From Siphonodentalium dalli (Eukaryota; Mollusca; Scaphopoda; Gadilida; Siphonodentaliidae), in NCBI GenBank assembly GCA_032622095.1, contig CP136063.1, positions 25,298,987 through 25,362,986 on the forward strand: DNA of 64,000 bases, written 5' to 3'. A program made the position numbers and the translations under genes. This document shows positions 10,795-21,862 of the stretch, piece after piece (position 1 is the stretch's first letter; each line of letters opens with the position of its first letter). The notes under the pieces were generated by a model, which was given only the letters and a program-made list of their open reading frames with translations, did not search any database and was not told the DNA's origin.

Positions 10795-13503
10795 ACATGA
10801 AGAGAAAAGTAAAATCCAAGATGGCTGCTGACGGCCATGTCTTCGGCCGAATGACCCCAAAATGATTGTATCCCATCCACATGTCATCGTTAACATCCAT
10901 GACAAATTTTATGACGATCAGACTAAAGGTACGACTTGTAGCCCATGGTAAAGAATTTAGTCATACAAAGAGTAAAATCCAAGATGGCTGCTGGCGGCCA
11001 TGTTTTTTGGACAAATGACCCCAAAATGACTCGTACCCATCCACATGTCATTGTTAACATCCAGGACAAATTTTATGATGATCAGACTAAAAGTACGACC
11101 TGTAGCCCGTGCTAAATGATTTAGTCATACAAAGAGTAAAATCCAAGATGGCTGCTGGCGGCCATGTTTTTTGGCTGAATGACCTCAAAATGACTCGTTT
11201 CAATCTACATGTCATTGCTAACATCCATGACAAATTTTATGATGATCAGACTAAAGGTACGACCTGTAGCCCGTGCTAAAGGATTTAGTCATACAAAGAG
11301 CAAAATCCAAGATGGCTGCTGCGGTCATGTTTTTTGGCCGAATGACCCCAAAATTAATCGTTCCCATCTACATGTCAATATTAACATCCATGATAAATTT
11401 TATGATGATCAGACGAACAGTACGACCTGGAGTCTGTGCTAATGGATTGAATTTTGAAATCAAAGATGGCCACTTGCGGCCATGTTTTTCATCCAAATGA
11501 CCCCAAAATGACTCGTTCCCATCTACATTCCAATTTCAACAGCCACGAAAAATTTCATGATGATCAGACTCAAGGTACGACCTGTAGTCCGTGCTAAAGG
11601 ATTTAGTCATACAAAGAGTAAAATCCAAGATGGCTTCTGGTGGCCATGTTTTTGGCCAAATGACCCCAAAATGACCCGTTCCCATCTACATGTCATTATT
11701 AACATTCATGACAAATTTTATGATGATCAGACTAAAAGTACGACATGTAGCCCGTGCTAAATGATTTAGTCATACAAAGAGTAAAATCCAAGATGGCTGC
11801 TGGCGGCCATGTTTTTTGGCCGAATGACCTCAAAATGACTTGTTCCCATCTACATGTCATTGTTAACATCCATGACAAATTTTATGATGATCAGACTAAA
11901 AGTACGACCTGTAGCCTGTGCTAAAGGATCTAGTCATACAAAGAGTAAAATCCAAGATGGCTGCTGGCGGCCATGTTTTTTGGCCGAATGACCTCAAAAT
12001 GACTCGTTCCCATCTACATGTCATTGTTATCATCCATGACAAATTTCATGATGATCAGACTAAAGGTACGACCTGTAGCCCGTGCTAAATGATTTAGTCA
12101 TACAAAGAGTAAAATCCAAGATGGCTGCTGGCGGCCATGTTTTTTGGCTGAATGACCTCAAAATGACTCGTTTCAATCTACATGTCATTGCTAACATCCA
12201 TGACAAATTTTATGATGATCAGACTAAAGGTACGACCTGTAGCCCGTGCTAAAGGATTTAGTCATACAAAGAGCAAAATCCAAGATGGCTGCTGCGGTCA
12301 TGTTTTTTGGCCGAATGACCCCAAAATTAATCGTTCCCATCTACATGTCAATATTAACATCCATGATAAATTTTATGATGATCAGACGAACAGTACGACC
12401 TGGAGTCTGTGCTAATGGATTGAATTTTGAAATCAAAGATGGCCACTTGCGGCCATGTTTTTCATCCAAATGACCCCAAAATGACTCGTTCCCATCTACA
12501 TTCCAATTTCAACAGCCACGAAAAATTTCATGATGATCAGACTCAAGGTACGACCTGTAGTCCGTGCTAAAGGATTTAGTCATACAAAGAGTAAAATCCA
12601 AGATGGCTTCTGGTGGCCATGTTTTTGGCCAAATGACCCCAAAATGACCCGTTCCCATCTACATGTCATTATTAACATTCATGACAAATTTTATGATGAT
12701 CAGACTAAAAGTACGACATGTAGCCCGTGCTAAATGATTTAGTCATACAAAGAGTAAAATCCAAGATGGCTGCTGGCGGCCATGTTTTTTGGCCGAATGA
12801 CCTCAAAATGACTTGTTCCCATCTACATGTCATTGTTAACATCCATGACAAATTTTATGATGATCAGACTAAAAGTACGACCTGTAGCCTGTGCTAAAGG
12901 ATCTAGTCATACAAAGAGTAAAATCCAAGATGGCTGCTGGCGGCCATGTTTTTTGGCCGAATGACCTCAAAATGACTCGTTCCCATCTACATGTCATTGT
13001 TATCATCCATGACAAATTTCATGATGATCAGACTAAAGGTACGACCTGTAGCCTGTGCTAATGGATTGAATTTTGAAATCAAAGATGGCCACTGGCGGCC
13101 ATGTTTTTCATCCGAATCACCCCAAAATGACTCGTTCCCATCTACATTACAATTTCAACAGCCATAACAAAATTTATGATGATCAGACTAAAAGTACGAC
13201 CTGTAGCCCGTGCTAAATGATTTAGTCATACAAAGAGTAAAATCCAAGATGGCTTCTGGTGGCCATGTTTTTTGGCCGAATGACCCCAAAATGACTCGTT
13301 CTCATCTACACGTCATTATTAACATTCGTGACAAATTTTATGATGATCAGACTAAAGGTACGACCTGTAGCCTGTGCTAAAGAATTTAGTCATACAAAGA
13401 GTAAAATCCAAGATGGCTGCTGGCGGCCATGTTTTTTGGCCGAATGACCCCAAAATTACTAGTTCCCATCTACATGTCATTGTTAACATCCATGACAAAT
13501 TTA
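10795..13503. repeat. 162-bp satellite array, left block (about 17 monomers)
   Basis: A monomer of about 162 bp repeats head to tail. Each carries CCAAGATGGCTGCTGGCGGC, a CATGTTTTTTGGCC segment, TACATGTCATTGTTAACATC and TGATGATCAGACTAAAGG. Divergence between monomers is modest. Short open frames inside are by-products of the period. The GATGGCTGC/GGCCATGTT pair makes an imperfect dyad in every monomer. Confidence 0.95.
11102..13049. repeat. 973-bp higher-order repeat within the satellite
   Basis: 11102-12075 and 12075-13049 are essentially identical at an offset of 973 bp, about six 162-bp monomers. Monomers inside one block differ from each other more than from their partners in the other block. 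This is the signature of a recent block duplication by unequal exchange. Confidence 0.9.
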
Positions 13504-14308
13504 ACTAGAGGTGTGACTGTCCCAATGGGACTACGGATACCCCCCTTTTTTAAAAATACTAAGATGTTTGACATGTCAGTAAACATTTAGTTAAAATAAT
13601 GAAATAACAGTTCCCATTGCAGGTGTACAACCATAACCCTAATCTTAAACCTATTGACCGAAAATTGTAGGAATAAAAGCTTGGACAAAATTATGTATGT
13701 TGCGAAATAAATTCTAAGTCGAAAATGGGGAATAACTCCACACAAAAAATGTCGGACAGACGTCATAATTGCAGGTGCACAGGTTCCCATGGTACTAAAT
13801 ATCAGTGCCAAGATTAAAAAACATTGACCGAAAAATGTAGGAATAAAAGCTCGGACAAAATTATGCATGTTGCAAAAAAAGTTTCTAAGTTGAAAAAGGG
13901 GGATAACTCCACCAAAAAATGTCGGACAGATGTCATAATCCCAGATGCACAAGTTCCAATGGTACTAAATATCTGTGCCACGTTTGAAAAAAATTGACCA
14001 AAAAATGTAGGAATAAAAGCTCGGACAAAAGTATACATGCTGCGAAAATTTTCTAAGTCGAAAAAGGGGGGATAACTCCAAAAATAAAAGTCCAACAGAC
14101 GTCATAATCGCAGGTGCACAGGTTCCCATGGTGGTTGATGTCTGTGCCAAGTTTCACGGAAATTGATCAAAAAACGACTGAGAAAAACTCCGGACAAATT
14201 TGTGTCCACGGACGGACGGACGACGGACGACGGACAGACGGACGACGGACGGACGGACGGACAAGCTGACTCCAGTATACCCCCCCTAACTTCGTTGCGG
14301 GGGGTATA
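13504..14308 (+). mobile_element. Helitron-like insertion with its own tandem repeats
   Basis: The satellite is interrupted after GACAAATTT and resumes at ATGATGATCAGAC. The insert starts near AACTAGAGGTGTGACTGTCC. It holds about three diverged repeats of roughly 160 bp (each with AGGTGCACAGGTTCCCATGG-like and TAGGAATAAAAGCTCGGACA-like parts), then a GGAC microsatellite. It ends in a hairpin of TATACCCCCC and GGGGGGTATA arms. No target duplication is apparent. A 3' hairpin plus internal tandem repeats is typical of non-autonomous Helitron/Helentron elements in bivalves, but the CTRR-type end is not seen, so the class is tentative. Confidence 0.45.
14206..14263. repeat. (GGAC)n/(GACGGAC)n microsatellite
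   Basis: Short tandem GGAC, GGACGAC and GGACAGAC units lie at the 3' end of the inserted element. Confidence 0.9.
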
Positions 14309-14995
14309 ATGATGATCAGACGAACAGTACGACCTGTGGCCTGTGCTAATGGATTAAATTTTGAAATCAAAGATGGCTGCTGGTGGCCATGTTTTTTGTC
14401 CGAATGACCCCAAAACGACTCGTTCCCATCTACATTCTAATTTCAACAGCCATTACAAATTTCATGATGATCAGACTAAAGGTACGACCTGTAGCCTGTG
14501 CTAAAGAATTTAGTCATACAAAGAGTAAAATCCAAGATGGCTGCTGGCGGCCATGTTTTTTGCCCGAATGACCCAAAAAAGACTCGTTCCCATCTACATG
14601 TCATTGTTAACATCCATGACAAATTTTATGATGATCTGACCAAAGGTACGACCTGTAGCCCGTGTCAAAGGATTTAGTCATGCAAAGAGTAAAATCTAAG
14701 ATGGCTGCCGGCGGCCATGTTTTTTGGTCAAATTACCCCAAAATTACTCGTTCCCATCTACATGTCAATATTAACATCCATGACAAATTTCATGACAATA
14801 AGACGAACGGTACAGCCTGTAGCCCGTGCTAATGGATTGAATTTAGAAATCCAAGATGGCCACTGTCGGCCATGTTTTTTTTCCGAATGACCCCAAAATG
14901 ACTCGTTCCCATCTACATGTCAATGTCAACATCCATGACAAATTTCATAATAATCGGACCAAAGGTACGAACTGTAGCCCGTGCTAAAGGAAATT
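14309..14995. repeat. 162-bp satellite array, right block (about four monomers)
   Basis: The satellite continues in phase after the insertion. These monomers are more diverged than the left block, as expected near an array edge. Confidence 0.9.
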
Positions 14996-15081
14996 GTTGA
15001 CGCATCACGCACACACACACACACGGACGACGGATACCAAGCCATGGCAATAGCTCAAACTTTACAAAGTAAAGTTGAGCT
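14996..15081. other. CA microsatellite and short hairpin at the satellite edge
   Basis: A short (CA)n run near 15010 is followed by GGACGACGGATACC, then a hairpin AACTTTAC-AAA-GTAAAGTT at 15059-15077 and GAGCTAATA. This looks like the 3' terminus of a larger element that contained the satellite repeats; the matching 5' end was not found. Confidence 0.4.
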
Positions 15082-15141
15082 AATAAAGGTAGTCAATCAG
15101 GCAAACCTGTCTTTGTTGTGTTACGACCCTGTGGGATAAAA
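15082..15141. repeat. 60-bp direct repeat, left flank
   Basis: The sequence from AATAAAGGTAGTCAATCAGG to the TTACGACCCTG region and ATAAAA is repeated at 15805-15864 with about two mismatches. The pair brackets the short SGNH/recombinase derivative. Confidence 0.9.
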
Positions 15142-15808
15142 CGAGCGTCGCACAGCAACCGCATTTATCCCGTTGAGTCGCTAAAACATGACAGCTAGAG
15201 AGACACGTTTGCATTTGTTTACCAAAACTAAGAATAGAACCAAAACAAGATCACGTGCCCGATTGTGTCAGTTGCTAAATAAAGATTTGATGGATCACGC
15301 GGATCGATACACAAATTCCATTGGTGGGATTAACATGCAGTACTATATGATCATTAATAAGATTTAATAAGACAACATCTGCCTGGTAATTTATTCGCAA
15401 GGTTACCAAAAACTCTCAGTAGCATCAGGGTAATATATAACCAAGGCGCTGATCGTTCTCAGTAAATCGCCGGAGGCACGTGATCAAGTCGTTAGAGGGC
15501 CAAGGTCTTTTCGCAAGATTCGAAAATTGGGGAAAGTATGTTTTTGTTGGAAATTTACCCCCCACCCTCCCCCTTTTTGTTTGTGATTCTGCGGCATTCG
15601 CTTGGCACTGACCAGCAGACGTCAGTAACCAGGGGGTCTAGTGTCTCGTTTCAGGTCCTGGTTCCCCACGGACTCAGCTTGCTTGTTTGTGGCCATGGCG
15701 CATTGTGGGCGAAAAAAGGAAGACGCGAAGCAAGCAATGAATAACTGGACAGTGAACATCCTATCAATAATTTTGTGACTACCGTTTTGATTAATAATTC
15801 ATTAAATA
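15138..15808 (+). mobile_element. Internally deleted SGNH/recombinase element
   Basis: The left part (15138-15550) matches about 398-833 of the first array unit. The right part (15695-15805) matches about 10570-10680. Between them is a 140-bp segment without the SGNH or recombinase frames. It is thus a non-autonomous deletion derivative of the family, and it independently defines both termini. It lies between 60-bp direct repeats that are not part of the larger copy. Confidence 0.7.
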
Positions 15809-15864
15809 AAGGTAGTCAATCAGGCAAACCTGTCTTTGTTGTGTTACGACCCTGCGGAATAAAA
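15805..15864. repeat. 60-bp direct repeat, right flank
   Basis: Partner of 15082-15141. A target duplication of 60 bp would be unusual for any known class, so this may reflect tandem host sequence or recombination between flanks. Confidence 0.9.
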
Positions 15865-15907
15865 GAACTTTATATAAAAAAAAATTGGCCCAAAAAAGAA
15901 CTACATG

Positions 15908-16925
15908 AACTGAAATCACTGAAATAATGCGAAAAGAGTTAACTTTCACTGAAATCACCGAAATAATGCGAAAAGAGTTAACTTTCACTGAAATCACTGA
16001 AATAATGCGAAAAGAGTTAACTTTCACCGAAATCACTGTGAAATAATGCAAAAAGAGTTAACTTTCACTGAAATCACTGTGAAATAATGCAAAAAGAGTT
16101 AACTTTCACTGAAATCACTGTGAAATAATGCAAAAAGAGTTAACTTTCACTGAAATCACTGAAATAATGCAAAAGAGTTAACTTTCACTGAAATCACTGT
16201 GAAATAATGCAAAAGAGTTAACTTTCACCGAAATCACTGTGAAATAATGCAAAAAGAGTTAACTTTCACTGAAATCACTGTGAAATAATGCAAAAAGAGT
16301 TAACTTTCACCGAAATCACTGTGAAATAATGCAAAAGAGTTAACTTTCACCGAAATCACTGTGAAATAATGCAAAAAGAGTTAACTTTCACCGAAATCAC
16401 TGTGAAATAATGCAAAAAGAGTTAACTTTCACCGAAATCACTGTGAAATAATGCAAAAGAGTTAACTTTCACCGAAATCACTGTGAAATAATGCAAAAAG
16501 AGTTAACTTTCACCGAAATCACTGTGAAATAATGCAAAAAGAGTTAACTTTCACCGAAATCACTGTGAAATAATGCAAAAAGAGTTAACTTTCACCGAAA
16601 TCACTGTGAAATAATGCAAAAAGAGTTAACTTTCACCGAAATCACTGTGAAATAATGCAAAAAGAGTTAACTTTCACCGAAATCACTGTGAAATAATGCA
16701 AAAAGAGTTAACTTTCACCGAAATCACTGTGAAATAATGCAAAAAGAGTTAACTTTCACTGAAATCACTGTGAAATAATGCAAAAAGAGTTAACTTTCAC
16801 TGAAATCACTGTGAAATAATGCAAAAAGAGTTAACTTTCACTGAAATCACTGTGAAATACTGCAAAAAGAGTTAACTTTCACTGAAATCACTGAAATAAT
16901 GCAAAAAGAGTTAACTTTCACTGAA
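15908..16925. repeat. 41-bp minisatellite (about 25 copies)
   Basis: The unit contains GTTAACTTTCACCGAAATCA followed by CTGTGAAATAATGCAAAAAGA. Edge copies are 38-39 bp, lacking GT and reading ACTGAAATAATGCG. The central copies are nearly identical, so homogenisation is recent. No gene reads through it convincingly. Confidence 0.95.
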
Positions 16926-17217
16926 GGCGGTTTCAACCCCAAGAGATCGCCTGGAACAAGATGGATTTTATTTAAGCTAAATGCCTTTGTGAATGGTTGT
17001 GGACAAGTATGGAGTTTACATGAAGCACTCCGAACCACTTGCTGCATGTGATGTGAAAACTAAAGCACTTCTGAGGACGGCGAGGAAGAACAAGTACCTT
17101 CTCTACACTGCATTTTTCTATGACTTATCGGGTCCACCATCCTAACTGTCGAAGGCTTTCTAAGATGACGGAGTTGATATTATGAGTGCCATTTCAGGTG
17201 CAAGAAAACAAAAGCTC
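16926..17217. other. Unassigned sequence
   Basis: About 290 bp between the minisatellite and the next element. No coding, repeat or RNA signal was recognised. Confidence 0.4.
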
Positions 17218-17226
17218 TTATGGAAT

Positions 17227-18167
17227 TAGTCCAAGTCTTCTTGTACTAAAACCAGCTAAGATATTGGGATGGCGATGCTGGCGTTTAGTCCAAGCCCGCT
17301 TGCATACCAATCCTACCACACGACTTACGCCCACGATCTGTGGCGGGAATCTGTGGTGTATTTTACTCGATTTACCTCGCAAATCAATACATGATGCTAT
17401 ATACATCGGAAAGGCTTACATCTTATGGTCACAATGGTGTATAATAATCTAACTTTAATGTTAAATTACACATAGAATATTCCGGTTGATTGCCATAAAC
17501 ATCGTTGTTTTTTTCTGTTTGTTTACTTAACTGAAAGCCGAACTCAGGTTCCGAAGAACTTCGGCATTGTCCGGTGTTTGTTTTGGCCGAGGCGAATTTC
17601 GATACAAACAAAATGGCGGCCCCCATGATATTCTAATGGTCATTGTGTTTACACTGTTTTAAACTGTGACTAGTGTGAGATGGTTATAATTCCCGTAATT
17701 TATTTAATGTATTACATTTATATCTTCAATATGTATTTAATCTATGTATTTATTTATTTATTGTCACGTATAATTACGATTACAATGGAGAATTCATCGT
17801 GCGTGGTTGATTGAAAATCTACGGAATATTTTCACCGGAAAATGCCGAACGCAGTTCGCAAGGTCAACTGAGTTCGCATACTTAAAAAAAATTGTAAACA
17901 TTGAGGTAAATGTCTCTTTTCGCATTAAATTACCGTTTTAAATTCACAACTGATGTGGGTTTCAGATAAAATAGCATGTCTTCTGCGGAAAATATCCGTT
18001 TATTGTCGCAATTGTGATATTTTATTTCATATAATTGTGGTTTTATTTGAGCGGGTCACTAACGCTTAAGCCGTGTCATAAGCGAGCATATAGGGCGGTC
18101 TTGGACTAAACGCCAGCATCGCCATCCCAATATCTTAGCTGGTTTTAGTACAAGAAGACTTGGACTA
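17227..18167. mobile_element. MULE-like non-autonomous element, 68-bp TIRs, 9-bp target duplication
   Basis: 17227-17294 and 18100-18167 are inverted copies, 68 bp and apparently identical, starting TAGTCCAAGTCTTCTTGTAC. TTATGGAAT stands directly outside both ends (17218-17226 and 18168-18176), a 9-bp target-site duplication. The 941-bp body has no transposase. A 9-bp duplication is typical of Mutator-like elements. The TIR itself ends in a second TAGTCCAAG, so each end carries an internal direct repeat. Identical ends suggest recent insertion. Confidence 0.88.
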
Positions 18168-18176
18168 TTATGGAAT

Positions 18177-18480
18177 CTGCAGCAGCTAAAGATGTCAGAG
18201 ATATATCAGCAGTTAACTATGTGCTTTGACAAAAATACAATACAACGAAAAGAAGGACAACTTAAGGGAGATTAAGGGAGATAACCCAGCCTGGTCGCCG
18301 AATAAGGTACTATGTATGTGTCATCCACAGGCCGATTAAGGGAGATAACCCAGCCTGGTTGATAAGGCTTTATGTATGTGTCGTCCACAGGCAGATTAAG
18401 GGAGGTAACCCAGCCTGGTTGTTACTAGCAGACACTCTATACATGAAAGTCTTAATTCTGCATCTCAGTTCATTCATATG
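18177..18480. repeat. Short array of GATTAAGGGAGATAACCC units plus tail
   Basis: Three units carry the core GATTAAGGGAGATAACCC (about 18268-18420), with intervening TTATGTATGTGTCGTCCACA. They are followed by a tail (GTTACTAGCAGACACTCTAT and onward) that also follows the larger array ending near 53030. Both loci are copies of one dispersed element that includes the array. Confidence 0.75.
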
Positions 18481-18534
18481 ACACCGTCAGGCTTTAGTTT
18501 GTACATCACATGAAAGCCTCAAACTCTAGTTAGA

Positions 18535-18935
18535 TAGATACTTTATTTCACAAAATGCCCAATAAACAGAACAACGTAAACCCTGAAATACAAAAACAAA
18601 TTGGAATACAATGAAATGAAAATATAAAACACATACATGACAATAACTGCAAGGCACTTTGCCTGAGACAGACAGCACTATAGCAGTGGTCTTCCTGTCT
18701 GACCCAGCAGCATTTAACTAAATAATTAAAGTGGGATGTTATAGATTTGGTCACCAGCAGAATGATTCCCCCGAGTTGCGCCCCACCCCGATATGTGTGC
18801 CGCCGCCACAGAGGCCGTCGGTCCGTCCCCGGTACTTGAGTCATCTTATCCAAGCGATGAATTGATGAGACCCAGAAGTTGAAGCAGTTGACCCCCTCCC
18901 CCACACATGGAAATTTACTCTTCATGGCACATTGA
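18535..18935 (-). mobile_element. Possible non-LTR retrotransposon 3' end
   Basis: On the minus strand a 125-codon open frame ends just before AAATAAAGTATCTATCTA (complement of about 18533-18550). That is a polyadenylation-type signal followed by a short tandem TATC tail, as at the 3' ends of LINE-like elements. The predicted peptide has no recognised catalytic motif and includes a Cys/His-containing stretch (HFNYLVKCC). No reverse transcriptase is present. The call rests on the tail structure and is tentative. Confidence 0.3.
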
Positions 18936-19610
18936 TATATAATTGAGACTATATGCTGTATATGTGTGTAGCAGGCCTGCAGATTTCGGGCGAACGACCG
19001 TTCAGTTCGCCTCTCGGTTAGGCAAAATTGTTGTTGTTCTTCTAACTGCTTGGACTCTTAAAGTCATTTCAGTAATGGTCTCGTTGTACTCTCTTCGTGT
19101 AATTTCTCGTGTGTGCTTAACTCTATGTGCTGCGATACACTTGTACATTTAGATTGAAAACAGGTGAATGGAAAGTTGGTCGCCCAAAAAAGTAACCTAT
19201 TCTATGCGACCCATTTTTATATTTTGTTTGAGCGCCATTCTTTAGTTATCGATCTTTACTGCGTGTCTGGTCGCCTAATAAAATGACCTACTCTTCGCGA
19301 CCAGATTGTTAATGTATCGAGCGTCACTTCCAGTCCTACAATGGTAGCCAATAATAAAAATAATTTCTTCTGAAAACGTATCAAAAATGGGAGTTTACGA
19401 AAGACTTTAGTACTCTGGAACAGCGCGATGGTTATGTTATGAAAATTCCTTGTAATTTGTGTGCAAAATACTTGGCGAAAATCAGAAACGAAGCGAAACT
19501 ATGGAACATCAGGGGTTCAAGCGTTGGAAGAAGCCTTTACTTTGTTGAAGAAATGAAGTTATAAATAAAAATCAACCATGACCAATAATCACACTTAATC
19601 CCACTAACTT
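18936..19610. other. Unassigned sequence with a duplicated GGTCGCC motif
   Basis: Two related segments of about 40 bp lie at about 19178 and 19268, each running from GGTCGCC through ACCTA to GCGACC. No coding signal was recognised. Confidence 0.4.
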
Positions 19611-19924
19611 ATGAAAAATGGGTCTGAGATATCTGAGAGATTGAGAAACTCCAGCCAAGTTGGGTTGGGGAATCATCAAAATCAAAAACCAACAAGACAC
19701 ATCAATGAAGCTTTATTTTTTTACTTCTATCATTCAAGGAATATGTGCTTAGAGTTTCTATTCTTTTATAATATTTCAAAAATTCAAAAAGTCCTTCTAC
19801 AGTTGGGTTGGTAGCTCTCATTTTACATGAGTATATCAATTTTCTATACAATATTGTACAGATATCGAGAGTATCCTTGGGATATATGTCTCCTCTCCAT
19901 GCATACCAAGACAATTTACTGTCT

Positions 19925-20546
19925 CCATGCATACCAAGACAAAACAAGGCAGACTAAAGACAAACAAGTCGATAAATATGAAAAACTAGAAAATCTGTAC
20001 AAGTGTAAAGACTTCAGCGACATCACAAAATGTTTTGTACAGTTACATCAGTCCATAGGCGGTCGGTTGGATTGTGTTGAGAAGATAGTGGTGGAACTTA
20101 CAAAAAAAGTGGAAATTGTGGAAAAAACATCAAAAGATACAGCCAAGTCTGTTAAATCTCTGCGTGAGGACACTAATGTTATAGAAGAGAAAGTTTCCAA
20201 ACATGATGAAACACTGGAAGAATTTAAGATCAGTATAGATTTCATACGTGAAGATCTGAGGGAAAAGATCAAAGAATGTGGTTCTGAATCAATAAATGCA
20301 CTTGAGGACAAAGTAAATTCCCTTTCTGATAAACTGAACAACTTGGGATCAGCCCATACAAAACTTGATTTATGGGGACAATACAGAGTTATTAACCCTT
20401 TTCGACTTGGAAAAATTCAACATTTTTTTAAATTTAACTCGCCACGTTTTCGGGAGACACTGTGGTCGGCAGACCTTTTATTCATTTGTCAGCCTTCCTC
20501 AACAGTGATGTGCACGATAACCCCACTTACAAATAAATTAAAATGA
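19925..20546 (+). CDS. Coiled-coil ORF, unidentified
   Basis: The open frame enters from upstream. About 19950-20345 codes a charged, heptad-patterned helix (repeats like VEKIVVELTKKVEIVEK and LEDKVNSLSDKLNNL), a strong coiled-coil signature. After 20350 the composition changes and the frame is probably non-coding to its stop. The 5' part contains a direct repeat CTCCATGCATACCAAGACA (about 19893 and 19921). Coiled coils of this kind occur in LINE ORF1 proteins and in host exons; no RNA-binding or zinc motif decides between them. Confidence 0.4.
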
Positions 20547-20609
20547 CATTGTGCAAACTTCAAATTATAATGTTATGTCATGGGTTATTCCATATCAATA
20601 GGTCGCTAA

Positions 20610-20979
20610 TCTGATTGATAAAACATAGCTATGAAATGATATAAATTTTCTCATCGAGGCTAAATATTTGTTTATTTCAGTTTTTCGCTGAAGATATTCC
20701 AGACATCTGCATTCGACTGCCGCCCGAATCAGATTCGGATATCGAAGATTGCAACGTGAAGCAACCTGATGACAAGCAGCACATTCAGCCAAAGAGACGT
20801 AAGTGTACTCAACGTGTGTGTGCCTCCTGTCAAACACTATCCACAGATGACTTTTTGTTGACATCCAGAAATATTGTGGCTGAGGAGTTAGTCACCAGTG
20901 TCAACAGAAACAACAAAAAAACACAGACAACTATCACTGATACCATTATGTTATTTAATAGTTGCATGCATTTAAAATG
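20610..20979 (+). CDS. Exon-like region (unidentified), copy 1
   Basis: TTTGTTTATTTCAG at about 20667-20680 is a good splice acceptor. The following frame reads FAEDIPDICIRLPPESDSDI, and a downstream frame covers QPDDKQHIQPKRRKC and CASCQTL to a stop at 20980. The Cys pairs (TQRVCASCQ) could be half of a zinc site. The acceptor, preceding intron and first 70 bp of exon are duplicated at 21144-21290. The protein family was not recognised. Confidence 0.35.
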
Positions 20980-21143
20980 ACTCAATTCTCCTAAAATTAC
21001 CTCAATGACATTGCGTCGGCTGAGTGTTATTTTGTTCTATGTCAACTTTGGAGGGTAATGAGTTTTTGGTATCGTTAGATTCGTCTCGCAATTCTCTATT
21101 AGAAAAATTCCCGATATCGTGCACGTTATGCACTAAATTTGAA

Positions 21144-21290
21144 TGATTGATAAAACATAGCTATGAAATGATATAAATTTTCTCATTGAGGCTAAACATT
21201 TGTTTATTTCAGTTTTTCACTGAAGATATTCCAGAAATCTGCATTCAACTGCTGTCAGAATCAGATTCTGATATCGAAGATTGCACTAAG
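21144..21290 (+). pseudogene. Exon-like region, copy 2 (partial duplicate)
   Basis: About 145 bp matching 20610-20755 at roughly 90 percent: intron end, TATTTCAG acceptor, and the FTEDIPEICIQLLSESDSDI reading frame. Similarity ends at GAAGATTGCA. It could be a duplicated alternative exon or a dispersed remnant. Confidence 0.5.
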
Positions 21291-21429
21291 ACTAAGACCC
21301 TTTGTCCAGTGAATCCTCCAAAGGGTGACATGATATATTAATAACATTTGACCCAAGATTGATATCAACAGCCAGAAGCTGACATTGTGGTGTGTAATGA
21401 GGGAGCTCAGTTGTAAAGTTATAATGGTG

Positions 21430-21775
21430 TTCAGATTAAAGCATGATTAGCACGAGTCGCATGCCTATAAAACAGTCCATTATTAAATAAATCATTACAA
21501 GAGTTGCATGCCTATAAAACAGTCCATTATTAAATAAATCATTACAAGAGTCGCATGCCTATAAAACAGTCCATTATGAAATAAAGCATTGCAAGAGTCG
21601 CATGTCTATAAAACAGTCCATTATTAAATAAATCATTACAAGAGTCGCATGCCTATAAACAGTCCATTCTTAAATAAATCATTACAAGAGTCGCATGCCT
21701 ATAAAACAGTCCATTATTAAATAAATCATTACAAGAGTCGCATGCCTATAAAACAGTCCATTATTAAATAACCAA
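21430..21775. repeat. 47-bp minisatellite (about 7 copies)
   Basis: The unit is ATTACAAGAGTCGCATGCCT followed by ATAAAACAGTCCATTATTAA and ATAAATC. Copies differ by single bases. Confidence 0.92.
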
Positions 21776-21862
21776 GTAGATAAACTGGTTTTCTAAGTCA
21801 CAATTTTTATGTGAAAGAGCCATATACCAAATACGAATGGAAAATTTCATATTTTTATTACA

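Noticed and set aside
11209-12733. Repeated 67-77 codon ORFs
   Set aside because: They are by-products of the 162-bp satellite and are duplicated only because of the 973-bp higher-order repeat.
15908-16925. Regular 41-bp repeats as a CRISPR-like array
   Set aside because: There are no unique spacers, units are contiguous, and the DNA is eukaryotic.
17186-17452. 88-codon plus-strand frame
   Set aside because: Most of it is the 68-bp inverted end of the MULE-like element; the complementary end gives a different frame, and no domain is visible.
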